6,174 nucleotides of DNA from CAZVAO01 sp964625175 (GTDB lineage: Bacteria > Bacillota > UBA994 > PWPR01), in NCBI GenBank assembly GCA_964625175.1, contig CAZVAO010000121.1, forward strand, positions 1 through 6,174, read 5' to 3'. Shown piece by piece: positions 1 to 5,886 of the stretch. Made by a program: the position numbers and the translations under genes. Within the stretch, counting starts at the first letter, position 1; every line of letters begins with the position of its first letter. The notes under the pieces were generated by a model. It did not search any database. It was not told the origin of the DNA and saw nothing but the letters and a program-made list of their open reading frames with translations.

Positions 1-328
1 CACCAATTTCAGTAATATTCAATAGTGGACCAGCCGCCCCACCAATATAAAACACCGCTTCAAGATCGTATTTATTGATGACTTCTTGCAATCGTTTGCC
101 AAAGTGAAATAGCTCGTGATCAAAATCCACAACGATATCTGGTCCCACAGTATTACGCAACTCGACATAATTCGTTACTAATATTATTTTGTCAATTTCA
201 GGAACTTGGCGAAAGCGTTCAATATTATCTTTCACTATAGCTTGACGAAGTATGCCCATGTCCTGTTCGATTTGACTGCCAGGATTCCCACCCTCAAATA
301 TTACAGCTGCTACCTTATCAAAACCCAT
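1..328 (-). CDS. Putative NTP-transferase-fold protein, N-terminal part (runs off the left edge)
   Basis: About 109 codons are present, read from ATG at 326-328 leftwards with no stop before the window edge, so the C-terminal part is missing. An SD-like GGGGTGG lies about 6 nt upstream. The N-terminus has a short hydrophobic strand followed by a Gly-rich turn (KVAAVIFEGGNPG, residues 5-17), then an amphipathic stretch, then a second strand (EIDKIILVTN, about 44-53), and later a Gly-rich strand end (AVFYIGGAAGPLL, about 91-103). This order resembles the Rossmann-like start of MobA/GT-A nucleotidyltransferases, whose first loop is normally AGG followed by a conserved Arg. Here it is EGG without a clear Arg, so the family call is an inference and the substrate is unknown. 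ATG at 326-328 is the natural start because the first core strand begins only a few residues later. It lies 223 nt downstream of the CoA-transferase stop, so it is probably a separate transcript. Confidence 0.55.
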   Translation of the reverse strand, partial: MGFDKVAAVIFEGGNPGSQIEQDMGILRQAIVKDNIERFRQVPEIDKIILVTNYVELRNTVGPDIVVDFDHELFHFGKRLQEVINKYDLEAVFYIGGAAGPLLNITEIG

Positions 329-426
329 ATTAAGACCACCCCTGTCAATTATTTATATAACTGTATCCTGCATAGGAATCCAACTGCATTTGCTTACATT
401 GGTTAGATTGAGTCCGAATATACGAT

Positions 427-450
427 AGGAACCTCTCATACGAGGTTCCT
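427..450. repeat. 9-bp perfect hairpin, loop of 6
   Basis: AGGAACCTC (427-435) and GAGGTTCCT (442-450) are perfect reverse complements around TCATAC. Neither side is followed by a T-run, so it is not a typical intrinsic terminator. It lies about 100 nt from both flanking minus-strand genes. It could be a processing or stability hairpin, or an operator. The structure is certain; the role is unknown. Confidence 0.6.
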
Positions 451-501
451 CACTTGCAGAATAAATCTATAGCAACCACTCATAAATGCACTTCTGCCTC
501 T

Positions 502-530
502 CCAGCCTGATCCATCTCACGATCACCTGG
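502..530 (-). repeat. Imperfect hairpin just 3' of the CoA-transferase
   Basis: CCAG + TGATC (502-512) can pair with GATCA + CTGG (521-530), giving about 9 bp with a small internal loop. It begins 21 nt after the stop codon of the minus-strand CoA-transferase. There is no U-tract, so it may be a 3'-end stabilising hairpin or chance. Confidence 0.3.
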
Positions 531-551
531 AAGATCAAGCCTGAGTCATTA

Positions 552-2102
552 TTACTCTAATACACGCATCGTACCCGTTTCAACAAACCGTTTATGGAAA
601 TCTAAAGCCTCACCGATGAGATGTGGGGTATGGGCATTCCCTGTCACTGTGCAAGCCTGATCAAAGTAGGCTTGTAGTTGTTCTCGATAACTGGGGTGGG
701 CACAATTATTGATCATTTCCTGTGCCCGTTCTTTTGGTGACTTGTTGCGTAGATCTGCTACCCCTTGCTCGGTAACAATCACACAGACATCGTGTTCCGT
801 ATGATCGACATGGGATACCATAGGAACGATACAAGAAATATCCCCCTTTTTGGCAATCGAACTAGTTACAAAGATTGACAGATATGCATTTCGTGTGAAA
901 TCGCCCGACCCACCAATCCCATTCATCATCTTTGTACCCATCACATGGGTTGAGTTGACATTGCCGTAAAGATCCACTTCCAGTGCCGTGTTCATTGCAA
1001 TAACCCCTAGGCGCCGTGCTATTTCGGGATTGTTACTTATTTCTTGCGGACGCAGAATGATTCGCTTACTATAAAAATCAATCTTCTCTTTGAACCGCTT
1101 CATGCCTTCTTCTGAAGGTGTGATCGAAGTCCCAGATACCACGATGAATTTGCCGGCGTCAATCATATCGAGTGCTGCATCTTGGATAACCTCTGAGTAA
1201 AAAACCAAATTCTCCAAATCCGAATCCAGTAACCCAGCAAGTACAGCATTCGCCACAGAGCCTACGCCGGATTGCAGAGGTAGCAACTCTTCTGGCAAGC
1301 GCCCCGCTATTCGTTCTTGCTGAAGAAAGGCAATCAGGTTGCGCGCCATGGCTTGACTCTGTTCGTCCAAAGGAGCCAGTGGCCGCACTTTATCTGTGAT
1401 ATCTGTTATCACGACAGCCTTGATTTTTGCAGGGTCACAGGGAATATAGGTGGTACCGATACGGTCCCCAGGATTTACAATAGGAATAGGTCCGCGATTA
1501 GGTGGATCATTCGGGATGTAAATATCATGCATCCCCTCCATCTCACACGGTTGGCTTGTATTAATCTCTACGATTACGATATCGGCTTCCTGTACAAATG
1601 TTGGTGAATTTCCAAGGGAAGTCGTCGGGACGATCCCTCCCGTCTCTGTGATTGAGCAAGCCTCAATGATTGCAACATCAAGATTGCCATGGAAGCCGTA
1701 ACGCACTTGTTGTGGACTATGGCTGAGGTGTTGATCTAAATAGGCCACCTTGCCACTATTAATTGCATTGCGCATTGATCGGTTTGTTTGATAAGGCACC
1801 CGCCGTTTAATCACGCCTAAGTCGCTTAACTCACCATCTAATTCTGGTCCCACCGATGCCCCTGTCAACAAGTCAATTTGAACCCTGCGACCAGCGCGCA
1901 CTTGTTCTGCCAAGGCCAAAGGAACCGCCTTCGGATACCCACTCGGCGTAAACCCACTCGTACCTACCCGCATGCCATCCTTAATTAAGAGCGCTGCCTC
2001 ATCTGCTGAAACAACGCGTTCCATTAATAATTTACAACGAATTCGTCCTTGATCCATCACTAAATCCCCCCAGGCGTGTGTCTGTTTAATTGAAAAACCC
2101 AT
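552..2102 (-). CDS. cat1: Cat1-like acetyl/succinyl-CoA:carboxylate CoA-transferase (SCACT / acetyl-CoA hydrolase family)
   Basis: Cytoplasmic enzyme expected to move CoA between an acyl-CoA and a free carboxylate such as succinate and acetate, through an enzyme glutamyl-CoA thioester. The 516 residues cover both halves of the family. Visible landmarks are the GTSGFTPSGYPK motif (47-58), VGSVANAV (280-287), FYSEVIQD (301-308) with the expected catalytic Glu304, GIGGSGDF (395-402) near the CoA site, PMVSHVDHTEHDV (427-439) and VTEQGVADLR (443-452). From memory, these blocks are nearly the same as in C. kluyveri Cat1 (succinyl-CoA:CoA transferase), hence the symbol. Acetate, propionate or 4-hydroxybutyrate remain possible acyl partners. 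The start is uncertain. Met1 at 2102 has a GGTGGT SD. Met16 at 2057 has a stronger G-run SD, lies closer to where family similarity begins, and would give 501 residues. No truncation or frameshift is seen. A terminator separates it from the upstream serpin gene. Confidence 0.93.
   Translation of the reverse strand: MGFSIKQTHAWGDLVMDQGRIRCKLLMERVVSADEAALLIKDGMRVGTSGFTPSGYPKAVPLALAEQVRAGRRVQIDLLTGASVGPELDGELSDLGVIKRRVPYQTNRSMRNAINSGKVAYLDQHLSHSPQQVRYGFHGNLDVAIIEACSITETGGIVPTTSLGNSPTFVQEADIVIVEINTSQPCEMEGMHDIYIPNDPPNRGPIPIVNPGDRIGTTYIPCDPAKIKAVVITDITDKVRPLAPLDEQSQAMARNLIAFLQQERIAGRLPEELLPLQSGVGSVANAVLAGLLDSDLENLVFYSEVIQDAALDMIDAGKFIVVSGTSITPSEEGMKRFKEKIDFYSKRIILRPQEISNNPEIARRLGVIAMNTALEVDLYGNVNSTHVMGTKMMNGIGGSGDFTRNAYLSIFVTSSIAKKGDISCIVPMVSHVDHTEHDVCVIVTEQGVADLRNKSPKERAQEMINNCAHPSYREQLQAYFDQACTVTGNAHTPHLIGEALDFHKRFVETGTMRVLE
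2066..2071 (-). promoter_or_regulatory. G-run ribosome binding site for an internal start (Met16) of the CoA-transferase
   Basis: On the minus strand six consecutive G followed by A lie 7-8 nt upstream of ATG at 2055-2057. This can pair with the anti-SD using G-U wobble and is better than the GGTGGT ahead of Met1. It makes the 501-residue form a serious alternative. Confidence 0.45.
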
Positions 2103-2118
2103 CTTAATACCACCATTG

Positions 2119-2147
2119 ATTATACAGATAATAATAGGCTTTTGCTA
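2119..2147 (-). promoter_or_regulatory. Candidate sigma-A promoter for the CoA-transferase
   Basis: A consensus TATAAT on the minus strand (2119-2124) has a weak -35, TAGCAA (2142-2147), at a 17-nt spacing. Transcription would start near 2112. That leaves only about 10 nt before Met1 at 2102, so the Met1 SD would sit at the very 5' end of the mRNA; Met16 at 2057 would have a leader of about 55 nt. It is the only good -10 box I found in this gap (2103-2232). Confidence 0.5.
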
Positions 2148-2232
2148 GACTGACGAGCGGATTTCCTTGTTAACCCGAAAATGGACCACAACTGCTTTGC
2201 TGTTCTACATACGTATTACAGCAATCAAACTC

Positions 2233-2261
2233 AAAAACAGGGTCCAGTTGGCTGGACCCTG
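2233..2261 (-). terminator. Intrinsic terminator of the serpin gene
   Basis: A perfect 10-bp stem, CAGGGTCCAG (2238-2247) with CTGGACCCTG (2252-2261), and a 4-nt loop. On the minus strand it is followed by five T (complement of 2233-2237). It begins 16 nt after the serpin stop codon. Confidence 0.9.
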
Positions 2262-2277
2262 CGTGCTATATTCTGAT

Positions 2278-3585
2278 TTATTTCTGATCGTATTGAGGAT
2301 TATTCACGACGCCCATAAACAAGTTTACACCTAAACGGCTATCCTTAATCACATAGAGAAATGGACGGTCGCAATTGAATACTTCGTGCTCTAAAGGCAT
2401 TGGCATCGCGGTCAAGACCATTTGTACCACGGTCACTGCGGCGGCTTCTGTGCCCACTTCATCCACTTCAATTGTAGCATTTTGAAATACTTTGCTGACA
2501 ACGATATCAAGATCCGTGATTTTACCAAACTCAGCATTTTCAGCGTCAAATGCTTTTTGGACTCCCATGTCCATTAGATAAGTATTAAGTTGGTTTGAAT
2601 TCTTATAGCTGAATTTTGGAAAACTGATTTCTACTTCTGCCTGATTAGCCTCTTTAATCATGGCATCAAGTTCCGCAAATTTTCCAATATCCATAAACTC
2701 AGAAATACTTGTCTTCGGTAAGACCACATACATAACTGCATCGTAATAAGGCAAACCGATAATTTGGCATCGCTCATCCTCATAATACTCGATATCGAGA
2801 GTGCCCTGCATCATATCTACCATGACATCGTTATTATCATCCACATGAAATGGTTTTGACTCTGTTAGAGCAGCATCAAATTCATTTAACCAGGTTCCTT
2901 TAAAGTAAAGTGTATTAATCAAATAAGCCACATCATCTGGGTTAGTCTCATCAATCGTGTCCTTTAATAGGTTATTGGTTTTTTCTTCAATCCACGCATT
3001 CATGATGTCTTTGGTATCTTCTGCAGCAAAATCAACATTAAGACTTTCAGCATCGAAATACTTTTTTAACTCATCCGCATAAGCCTGCTTAATAGGTAGG
3101 TCTTTATTAAACCAAGCCGAGTTGGCGGTGTTCAACTGTGTTGTTTGAACCTCCTCTGTATCGCCAAGATTCTTTTCTTCACCATAGCTATTCAACAGGT
3201 TGATGATTTCATTGTAGCTCATATTCAAATCTGCAGCATCAACGCCAAGGAGATTTAGAATCTCTGTCTGAGTCTCCCCTTCAGCGCCATTTGCTAACAT
3301 GGCCATAGCGTTGGCTAGGCTATAGGGTGAGAAAATAACGTTTTCTTGAGACTTCTGATAAATAGCTTGGGTTAAGTCATATCCAAGTTTATTAATTCCC
3401 TGGATCTCTTGATTCCCAACAGCGATATTGGAACGAATATTATCAATTGTATTAAAGACTTCGTTAGCTAAAGACACGCCTAAATCAACTCCTGGAAGAT
3501 CCCCCTGGCTGCCTTCTGTACAACCCGCCAAAACCAGGGCACTAATCATAATGATCACAATGATTCCACTAAATCTAAACTTCAT
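2278..3585 (-). CDS. Serpin-family protease inhibitor, predicted lipoprotein
   Basis: Predicted extracytoplasmic suicide inhibitor of serine or cysteine proteases, anchored to the membrane by lipid. Residues 1-21 are a signal peptide with a positive start, hydrophobic core and lipobox LAGC, so Cys22 is the expected lipidated residue. A short linker (about 23-65) leads to a full serpin fold (about 66-430). Landmarks are SPYSLANAMAMLANGAEGE (86-104), NTLYFKGTW (224-232), the hinge EVGTEAAAVTV (376-386) and the C-terminal signature FNCDRPFLYVI (403-413). The small residues P14-P10 (TEAAA, 379-383) are typical of inhibitory serpins. Counting from P17 Glu376 puts P1 at Thr392, but the loop up to Phe403 is three residues longer than in alpha-1-antitrypsin, so the scissile bond may lie anywhere in about 390-396. 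The start is supported by GGAGGTGG (3592-3599) 6 nt upstream. It has its own promoter and terminator and is divergent from pepC. The target protease cannot be read from sequence. Confidence 0.95.
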   Translation of the reverse strand: MKFRFSGIIVIIMISALVLAGCTEGSQGDLPGVDLGVSLANEVFNTIDNIRSNIAVGNQEIQGINKLGYDLTQAIYQKSQENVIFSPYSLANAMAMLANGAEGETQTEILNLLGVDAADLNMSYNEIINLLNSYGEEKNLGDTEEVQTTQLNTANSAWFNKDLPIKQAYADELKKYFDAESLNVDFAAEDTKDIMNAWIEEKTNNLLKDTIDETNPDDVAYLINTLYFKGTWLNEFDAALTESKPFHVDDNNDVMVDMMQGTLDIEYYEDERCQIIGLPYYDAVMYVVLPKTSISEFMDIGKFAELDAMIKEANQAEVEISFPKFSYKNSNQLNTYLMDMGVQKAFDAENAEFGKITDLDIVVSKVFQNATIEVDEVGTEAAAVTVVQMVLTAMPMPLEHEVFNCDRPFLYVIKDSRLGVNLFMGVVNNPQYDQK

Positions 3586-3679
3586 CTGTTTCCACCTCCG
3601 TATTTACTACTTATAGGACGGTTATCTGTTGATATTGTTCCCATTAATTTCAAAATTATGTCAATGACTTTCAAATACA

Positions 3680-3708
3680 AGTATATCACTTTAATATAGT
3701 GCTGTCTT
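3680..3708 (-). promoter_or_regulatory. Candidate sigma-A promoter for the serpin gene, with a symmetric spacer
   Basis: On the minus strand AAGACA (3703-3708) and TATACT (3680-3685) are 17 nt apart. The start would be near 3673, giving a leader of about 88 nt. The spacer holds an imperfect inverted repeat (CACTtTA and TAtAGTG, within 3687-3701) centred between the two boxes, which could be an operator. A further 6-bp inverted repeat, TAATTT and AAATTA, lies in the leader at 3645-3658. Confidence 0.5.
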
Positions 3709-3793
3709 TATTCTAAAATGTGCAATGCCTTTTCATAAGTTAATTCAAGTGCAGTTCATTTTATTCATAATTTAAACAACTCACTGGAAATGC

Positions 3794-3822
3794 TTTACAA
3801 TTGCTTTCAGTAGGTATAGCAT
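3794..3822 (+). promoter_or_regulatory. Candidate promoter for pepC
   Basis: TTTACA (3794-3799, 5 of 6 to consensus) is followed after 17 nt by TAGCAT (3817-3822, 4 of 6); TATAGC at 3815-3820 is an alternative -10. A start near 3829 would leave a leader of about 20 nt containing the AGGAGG site. Confidence 0.4.
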
Positions 3823-3839
3823 GGTGTTGAAAAGAATTT

Positions 3840-3845
3840 AGGAGG
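3840..3845 (+). promoter_or_regulatory. AGGAGG ribosome binding site of pepC, bearing on the start choice
   Basis: A perfect AGGAGG lies 4 nt before ATG 3850-3852 and 7 nt before the adjacent ATG 3853-3855. The second ATG has the more usual spacing, so the mature product may begin at Met2. Confidence 0.75.
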
Positions 3846-3849
3846 TTAG

Positions 3850-5187
3850 ATGATGCCGAATAGACCGATAACCATGGAGATGATTTGCGACTACAATCAG
3901 CAATTCGATGCCGATATTAACAACCGACTGCTCATGAATGCCATCGTCAAAAATGGCATACAGGACGTGTGCTTTGATTACACAAGCGACGTTAATATGC
4001 AGCACAATTTTTCAATCGACATTAAGTCTGGCGACATTACATCTCAGAAAAAATCTGGGAGATGCTGGCTTTTCGCAGGATTGAATGTTGTGCGCTGGCA
4101 TATGATGCAACAATTCAATTTGAAGACGTTCGAACTCTCACAAAGCTATCAAATGTTCTTTGACAAGTTTGAAAAAGCAAACTTTTTCCTAGAGAGTATT
4201 TTGGAGACCCTCGATGAGGCAACAGACTCCCGCCTAATTGCCCACCTCTTGAAAAGTCCCGTGCAGGATGGCGGACAATGGGACATGTTCTACAATATTG
4301 TTGAGAAGTACGGGGTTGTTCCTAAGGCCATGATGCCTGAATCCTTTGAAAGTTCAAATACACGAAGAATGAACTGGTTATTAACGCTTAGGCTACGTAA
4401 GGACGCCTGTATTTTACGGGAGGCTCATGCCGCCGGAACGGCGATGGAAGCACTAGTAGCCATGAAAGCAGATATGCTCAAAGAGATCTACTTTATTCTA
4501 TGTAAGAGCATTGGCAAACCACCCGTTAAATTTGATTTTGAATACCGCAATAAAGACAATGAATTCTTCAGAGACTGCGATTTATCGCCGCTGAGTTTCT
4601 ACCAAAAATACGTTGGTAACTACTTAAGTGACTACGTCAGTTTAATCTCAGCACCTACCCAAGACAAACCCTTCATGAAATCCTATACTGTGTCCTATTT
4701 GGGAAATGTTCTCGATCGGCCAGTGAAGTACCTCAATGTTGAGGTAGCAGCACTCAAACAGGTTGCCATTGCACAATTGCAGGACAACGAACCGGTATGG
4801 TTTGGTTGCGATGTTGGCAAATGGCTGGGTGAAGCCGGGGCCATGGATCTAGATCAATTCCATTATAGCGACGTCTTTGGTACCCAATTTGAGATGGACA
4901 AGGCCCAGCGTTTAGACTACGGCGAAAGTGTCATGACCCACGCCATGGTCTTCTTGGGTGTTAACCTCAAAGATGGCAAGCCGAATCGCTGGAAAGTTGA
5001 AAACAGCTGGGGCGATGATCGAGGAAACAAAGGCTATTACATCATGAGTGATGCCTGGTTCTCAGAGTACCTCTATCAGATTGTCGTTCCTAAAAAATAT
5101 CTGACACCTGAAATGCTTGCAGCTTACAATACCGAACCAATTGCCCTTAAACCTTGGGATCCAATGGGTTCTTTAGCTAAAGAATAA
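3850..5187 (+). CDS. pepC: Aminopeptidase C / bleomycin hydrolase (peptidase family C1B)
   Basis: Cytoplasmic papain-like cysteine aminopeptidase that trims N-terminal residues from peptides. The family forms a hexameric cage with active sites facing inward. All catalytic residues are visible: oxyanion Gln66 and nucleophile Cys72 in QKKSGRCWLFAG (66-77), His364 in THAMVFLGV (363-371) and Asn385 in VENSWGDD (383-390). There is no signal peptide. The length of 445 residues matches the family. The C-terminus keeps the WDPMGSLA arm (436-443), which in bleomycin hydrolases reaches into the active site and sets aminopeptidase specificity; here it is followed by Lys-Glu. The first ATG is annotated, but Met2 (3853) has better spacing from AGGAGG. 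It is transcribed alone, away from the serpin gene, and ends in a strong terminator 15 nt downstream. No defects are seen. Confidence 0.96.
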   Translation: MMPNRPITMEMICDYNQQFDADINNRLLMNAIVKNGIQDVCFDYTSDVNMQHNFSIDIKSGDITSQKKSGRCWLFAGLNVVRWHMMQQFNLKTFELSQSYQMFFDKFEKANFFLESILETLDEATDSRLIAHLLKSPVQDGGQWDMFYNIVEKYGVVPKAMMPESFESSNTRRMNWLLTLRLRKDACILREAHAAGTAMEALVAMKADMLKEIYFILCKSIGKPPVKFDFEYRNKDNEFFRDCDLSPLSFYQKYVGNYLSDYVSLISAPTQDKPFMKSYTVSYLGNVLDRPVKYLNVEVAALKQVAIAQLQDNEPVWFGCDVGKWLGEAGAMDLDQFHYSDVFGTQFEMDKAQRLDYGESVMTHAMVFLGVNLKDGKPNRWKVENSWGDDRGNKGYYIMSDAWFSEYLYQIVVPKKYLTPEMLAAYNTEPIALKPWDPMGSLAKE

Positions 5188-5202
5188 ACAATATTCGTAA
5201 AG

Positions 5203-5236
5203 ACCGCCTCACATTGATTGTGGGCGGTTTTTTTTT
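5203..5236 (+). terminator. Intrinsic terminator of pepC
   Basis: ACCGCC + CACA (5203-5213, with T5209 bulged) pairs with TGTG + GGCGGT (5219-5228) around a 5-nt loop, followed by an uninterrupted T-run to 5236. It begins 15 nt after the pepC stop codon. Confidence 0.95.
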
Positions 5237-5301
5237 AGTCAGATGAACTTTTATTGTATAGCCATTCGATCCACTGCCACCAACCTGTGACAAGCTACAC
5301 C

Positions 5302-5337
5302 AATCATAATATGACACGATCATGTCATATTATGATT
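5302..5337. repeat. 15-bp perfect inverted repeat, loop of 6
   Basis: AATCATAATATGACA (5302-5316) and TGTCATATTATGATT (5323-5337) are exact reverse complements around CGATCA. It is AT-rich and is not followed by a T-run on either strand, and pepC already has its own terminator upstream, so a terminator role is unlikely. It could be a dimer-binding operator, a cruciform, or the trace of a mobile element. Confidence 0.8.
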
Positions 5338-5369
5338 ATTTCGATAAGAGCACAGACAATACGTCCTCT

Positions 5370-5393
5370 ATGAGAACCTAGCTATATTCTCAT
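5370..5393. repeat. 7-bp hairpin
   Basis: ATGAGAA (5370-5376) and TTCTCAT (5387-5393) are perfect reverse complements around a 10-nt loop. There is no T-run. Role unknown. Confidence 0.4.
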
Positions 5394-5435
5394 CATAATC
5401 ATCACACACCGACCTGTAACAGTAGGTTAAGTAAC

Positions 5436-5468
5436 AAAAAGCTGCTCCACTTTCAGTGGAACAGCTTT
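5436..5468 (-). terminator. Leftward intrinsic terminator at the left end of the repeat array
   Basis: AAAGCTG + TCCACT (5438-5451) pairs with AGTGGA + CAGCTTT (5455-5468), 13 bp with one interruption (C5445 opposite A5461) and a 3-nt loop. Read on the minus strand the interruption becomes a G-U wobble and the stem runs into TTTTT (complement of 5440-5436). Read on the plus strand there is only a short T stretch. It therefore most likely ends a leftward transcript that has crossed the array. Confidence 0.7.
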
Positions 5469-5477
5469 AACTCGCTA

Positions 5478-5594
5478 AAATATTCGGGTTCTGGAAATGA
5501 CAGCATTTCCAAGCACTGGCAAAATCCAAAATGAAGCGATAGCACAAGTATGCTGAGTGTGGATTTTGTGCCGTAACACAGAAACTCTTTATTT
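5478..5594. repeat. Structured repeat unit 1
   Basis: Most divergent of four related units. The outer stem is AAATA + GGGTTCTG (5478-5493) with CAGAAACTC + TATTT (5579-5594), one bulge and a small internal loop. The main arm is AAAATCC (5521-5527) with GGATTTT (5561-5567). The inner stem AGC-G-ATA (5535-5541) pairs with TAT-GCT (5549-5554), with the extra G bulged. The shared core AGTATGCTGAGT is at 5547-5558 and GTAACACAGA at 5573-5582. This unit alone has an additional 8-bp hairpin, TGGAAATG/CATTTCCA (5492-5511). Confidence 0.75.
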
Positions 5595-5645
5595 ATCCCA
5601 CGATATCCTTTCTGTAATTCTCTGCTAATGCATTTGAGTTGGTGA

Positions 5646-5747
5646 AATTCAGGGAGATCTAGGCGCATCCAAAAATTGCACAACGAAGCTATATGGTGCA
5701 GTATGCTGAGTAAGCAATTTTTCGGAGCAACAACGAAATCACCCATT
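5646..5747. repeat. Structured repeat unit 2
   Basis: The outer stem is AAT (5646-5648) + GGGaGAT (5652-5658) with ATCaCCC + ATT (5738-5747). The main arm is AAAAATTGC (5671-5679) with GCAATTTTT (5714-5722), 9 bp perfect and unrelated in sequence to the arm of unit 1. The inner stem AGC-T-ATAT (5687-5694) pairs with GTAT-GCT (5701-5707), including one wobble. The shared core is at 5700-5711. A small 3' hairpin TTTCG/CGAAA follows (5720-5738). Confidence 0.8.
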
Positions 5748-5764
5748 GATCTCACTCAAAACCA

Positions 5765-5868
5765 AAAATGCGGGAGAAAACAAGGCACAAACTTCTTTTT
5801 CATGCGATGCTATACAACAAGTATGCTGAGTATTAAAAAGAAGTGTAGTAACACAGAGATTCCCCTTT
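5765..5868. repeat. Structured repeat unit 3
   Basis: The outer stem is AAA + GGGA (within 5765-5775) with TCCC + TTT (5861-5868). The main arm is ACTTCTTTTT (5791-5800) with AAAAAGAAGT (5835-5844), 10 bp perfect. The inner stem GC-T-ATAC (5809-5815) pairs with GTAT-GC (5821-5826). The shared core is at 5820-5831 and GTAACACAGA at 5848-5857. It is nearly identical to unit 4. Confidence 0.8.
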
Positions 5869-5886
5869 CCAACAACGATAGAATTT

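Larger units (their letters stand above)
329..551. other. Gene-free intergenic stretch between the CoA-transferase and the partial gene
   Basis: I see no coding region here. It holds two hairpins (427-450 and 502-530, listed separately). For the leftward gene at 1-328 there is only a weak promoter candidate: TATAAA on the minus strand (352-357) with TTGGAT (378-383) 20 nt upstream, which is too far for a standard sigma-A spacer. A TTGACA on the minus strand (343-348) is too close to the start codon to be a useful -35 box. Confidence 0.5.
5237..5435. other. Gene-free stretch rich in inverted repeats
   Basis: I see no credible coding region or RNA gene. It contains the 15-bp inverted repeat at 5302-5337 and the hairpin at 5370-5393. 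A further ATCATAAT-like sequence (5392-5400) resembles the outer part of the 15-bp arm and may be an extra half-site. Confidence 0.5.

Noticed and set aside
343..348. TTGACA as the -35 box for the gene at 1-328
   Set aside because: The matching -10 would fall inside the coding region, and no suitable hexamer is there.
206..406. Plus-strand open frame over the left partial gene and the following gap
   Set aside because: It opposes a better-supported coding frame, and I see no SD or protein family.
1317..1607. Plus-strand open frame inside the CoA-transferase
   Set aside because: Antisense shadow of a clearly coding region with no SD or family features.
3428..3616. Plus-strand open frame over the serpin N-terminus
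   Set aside because: Antisense shadow of the serpin signal peptide and linker.
5302..5337. Second terminator for pepC
   Set aside because: No T-run follows the stem on either strand, and a strong terminator already lies at 5203-5236.
5453..5755. Minus-strand open frame of 100 codons over the terminator and units 1-2
   Set aside because: It covers the leftward terminator and two hairpin units, has no convincing SD, and its sequence is Cys/Leu-rich and family-less. It is explained by the repeats.
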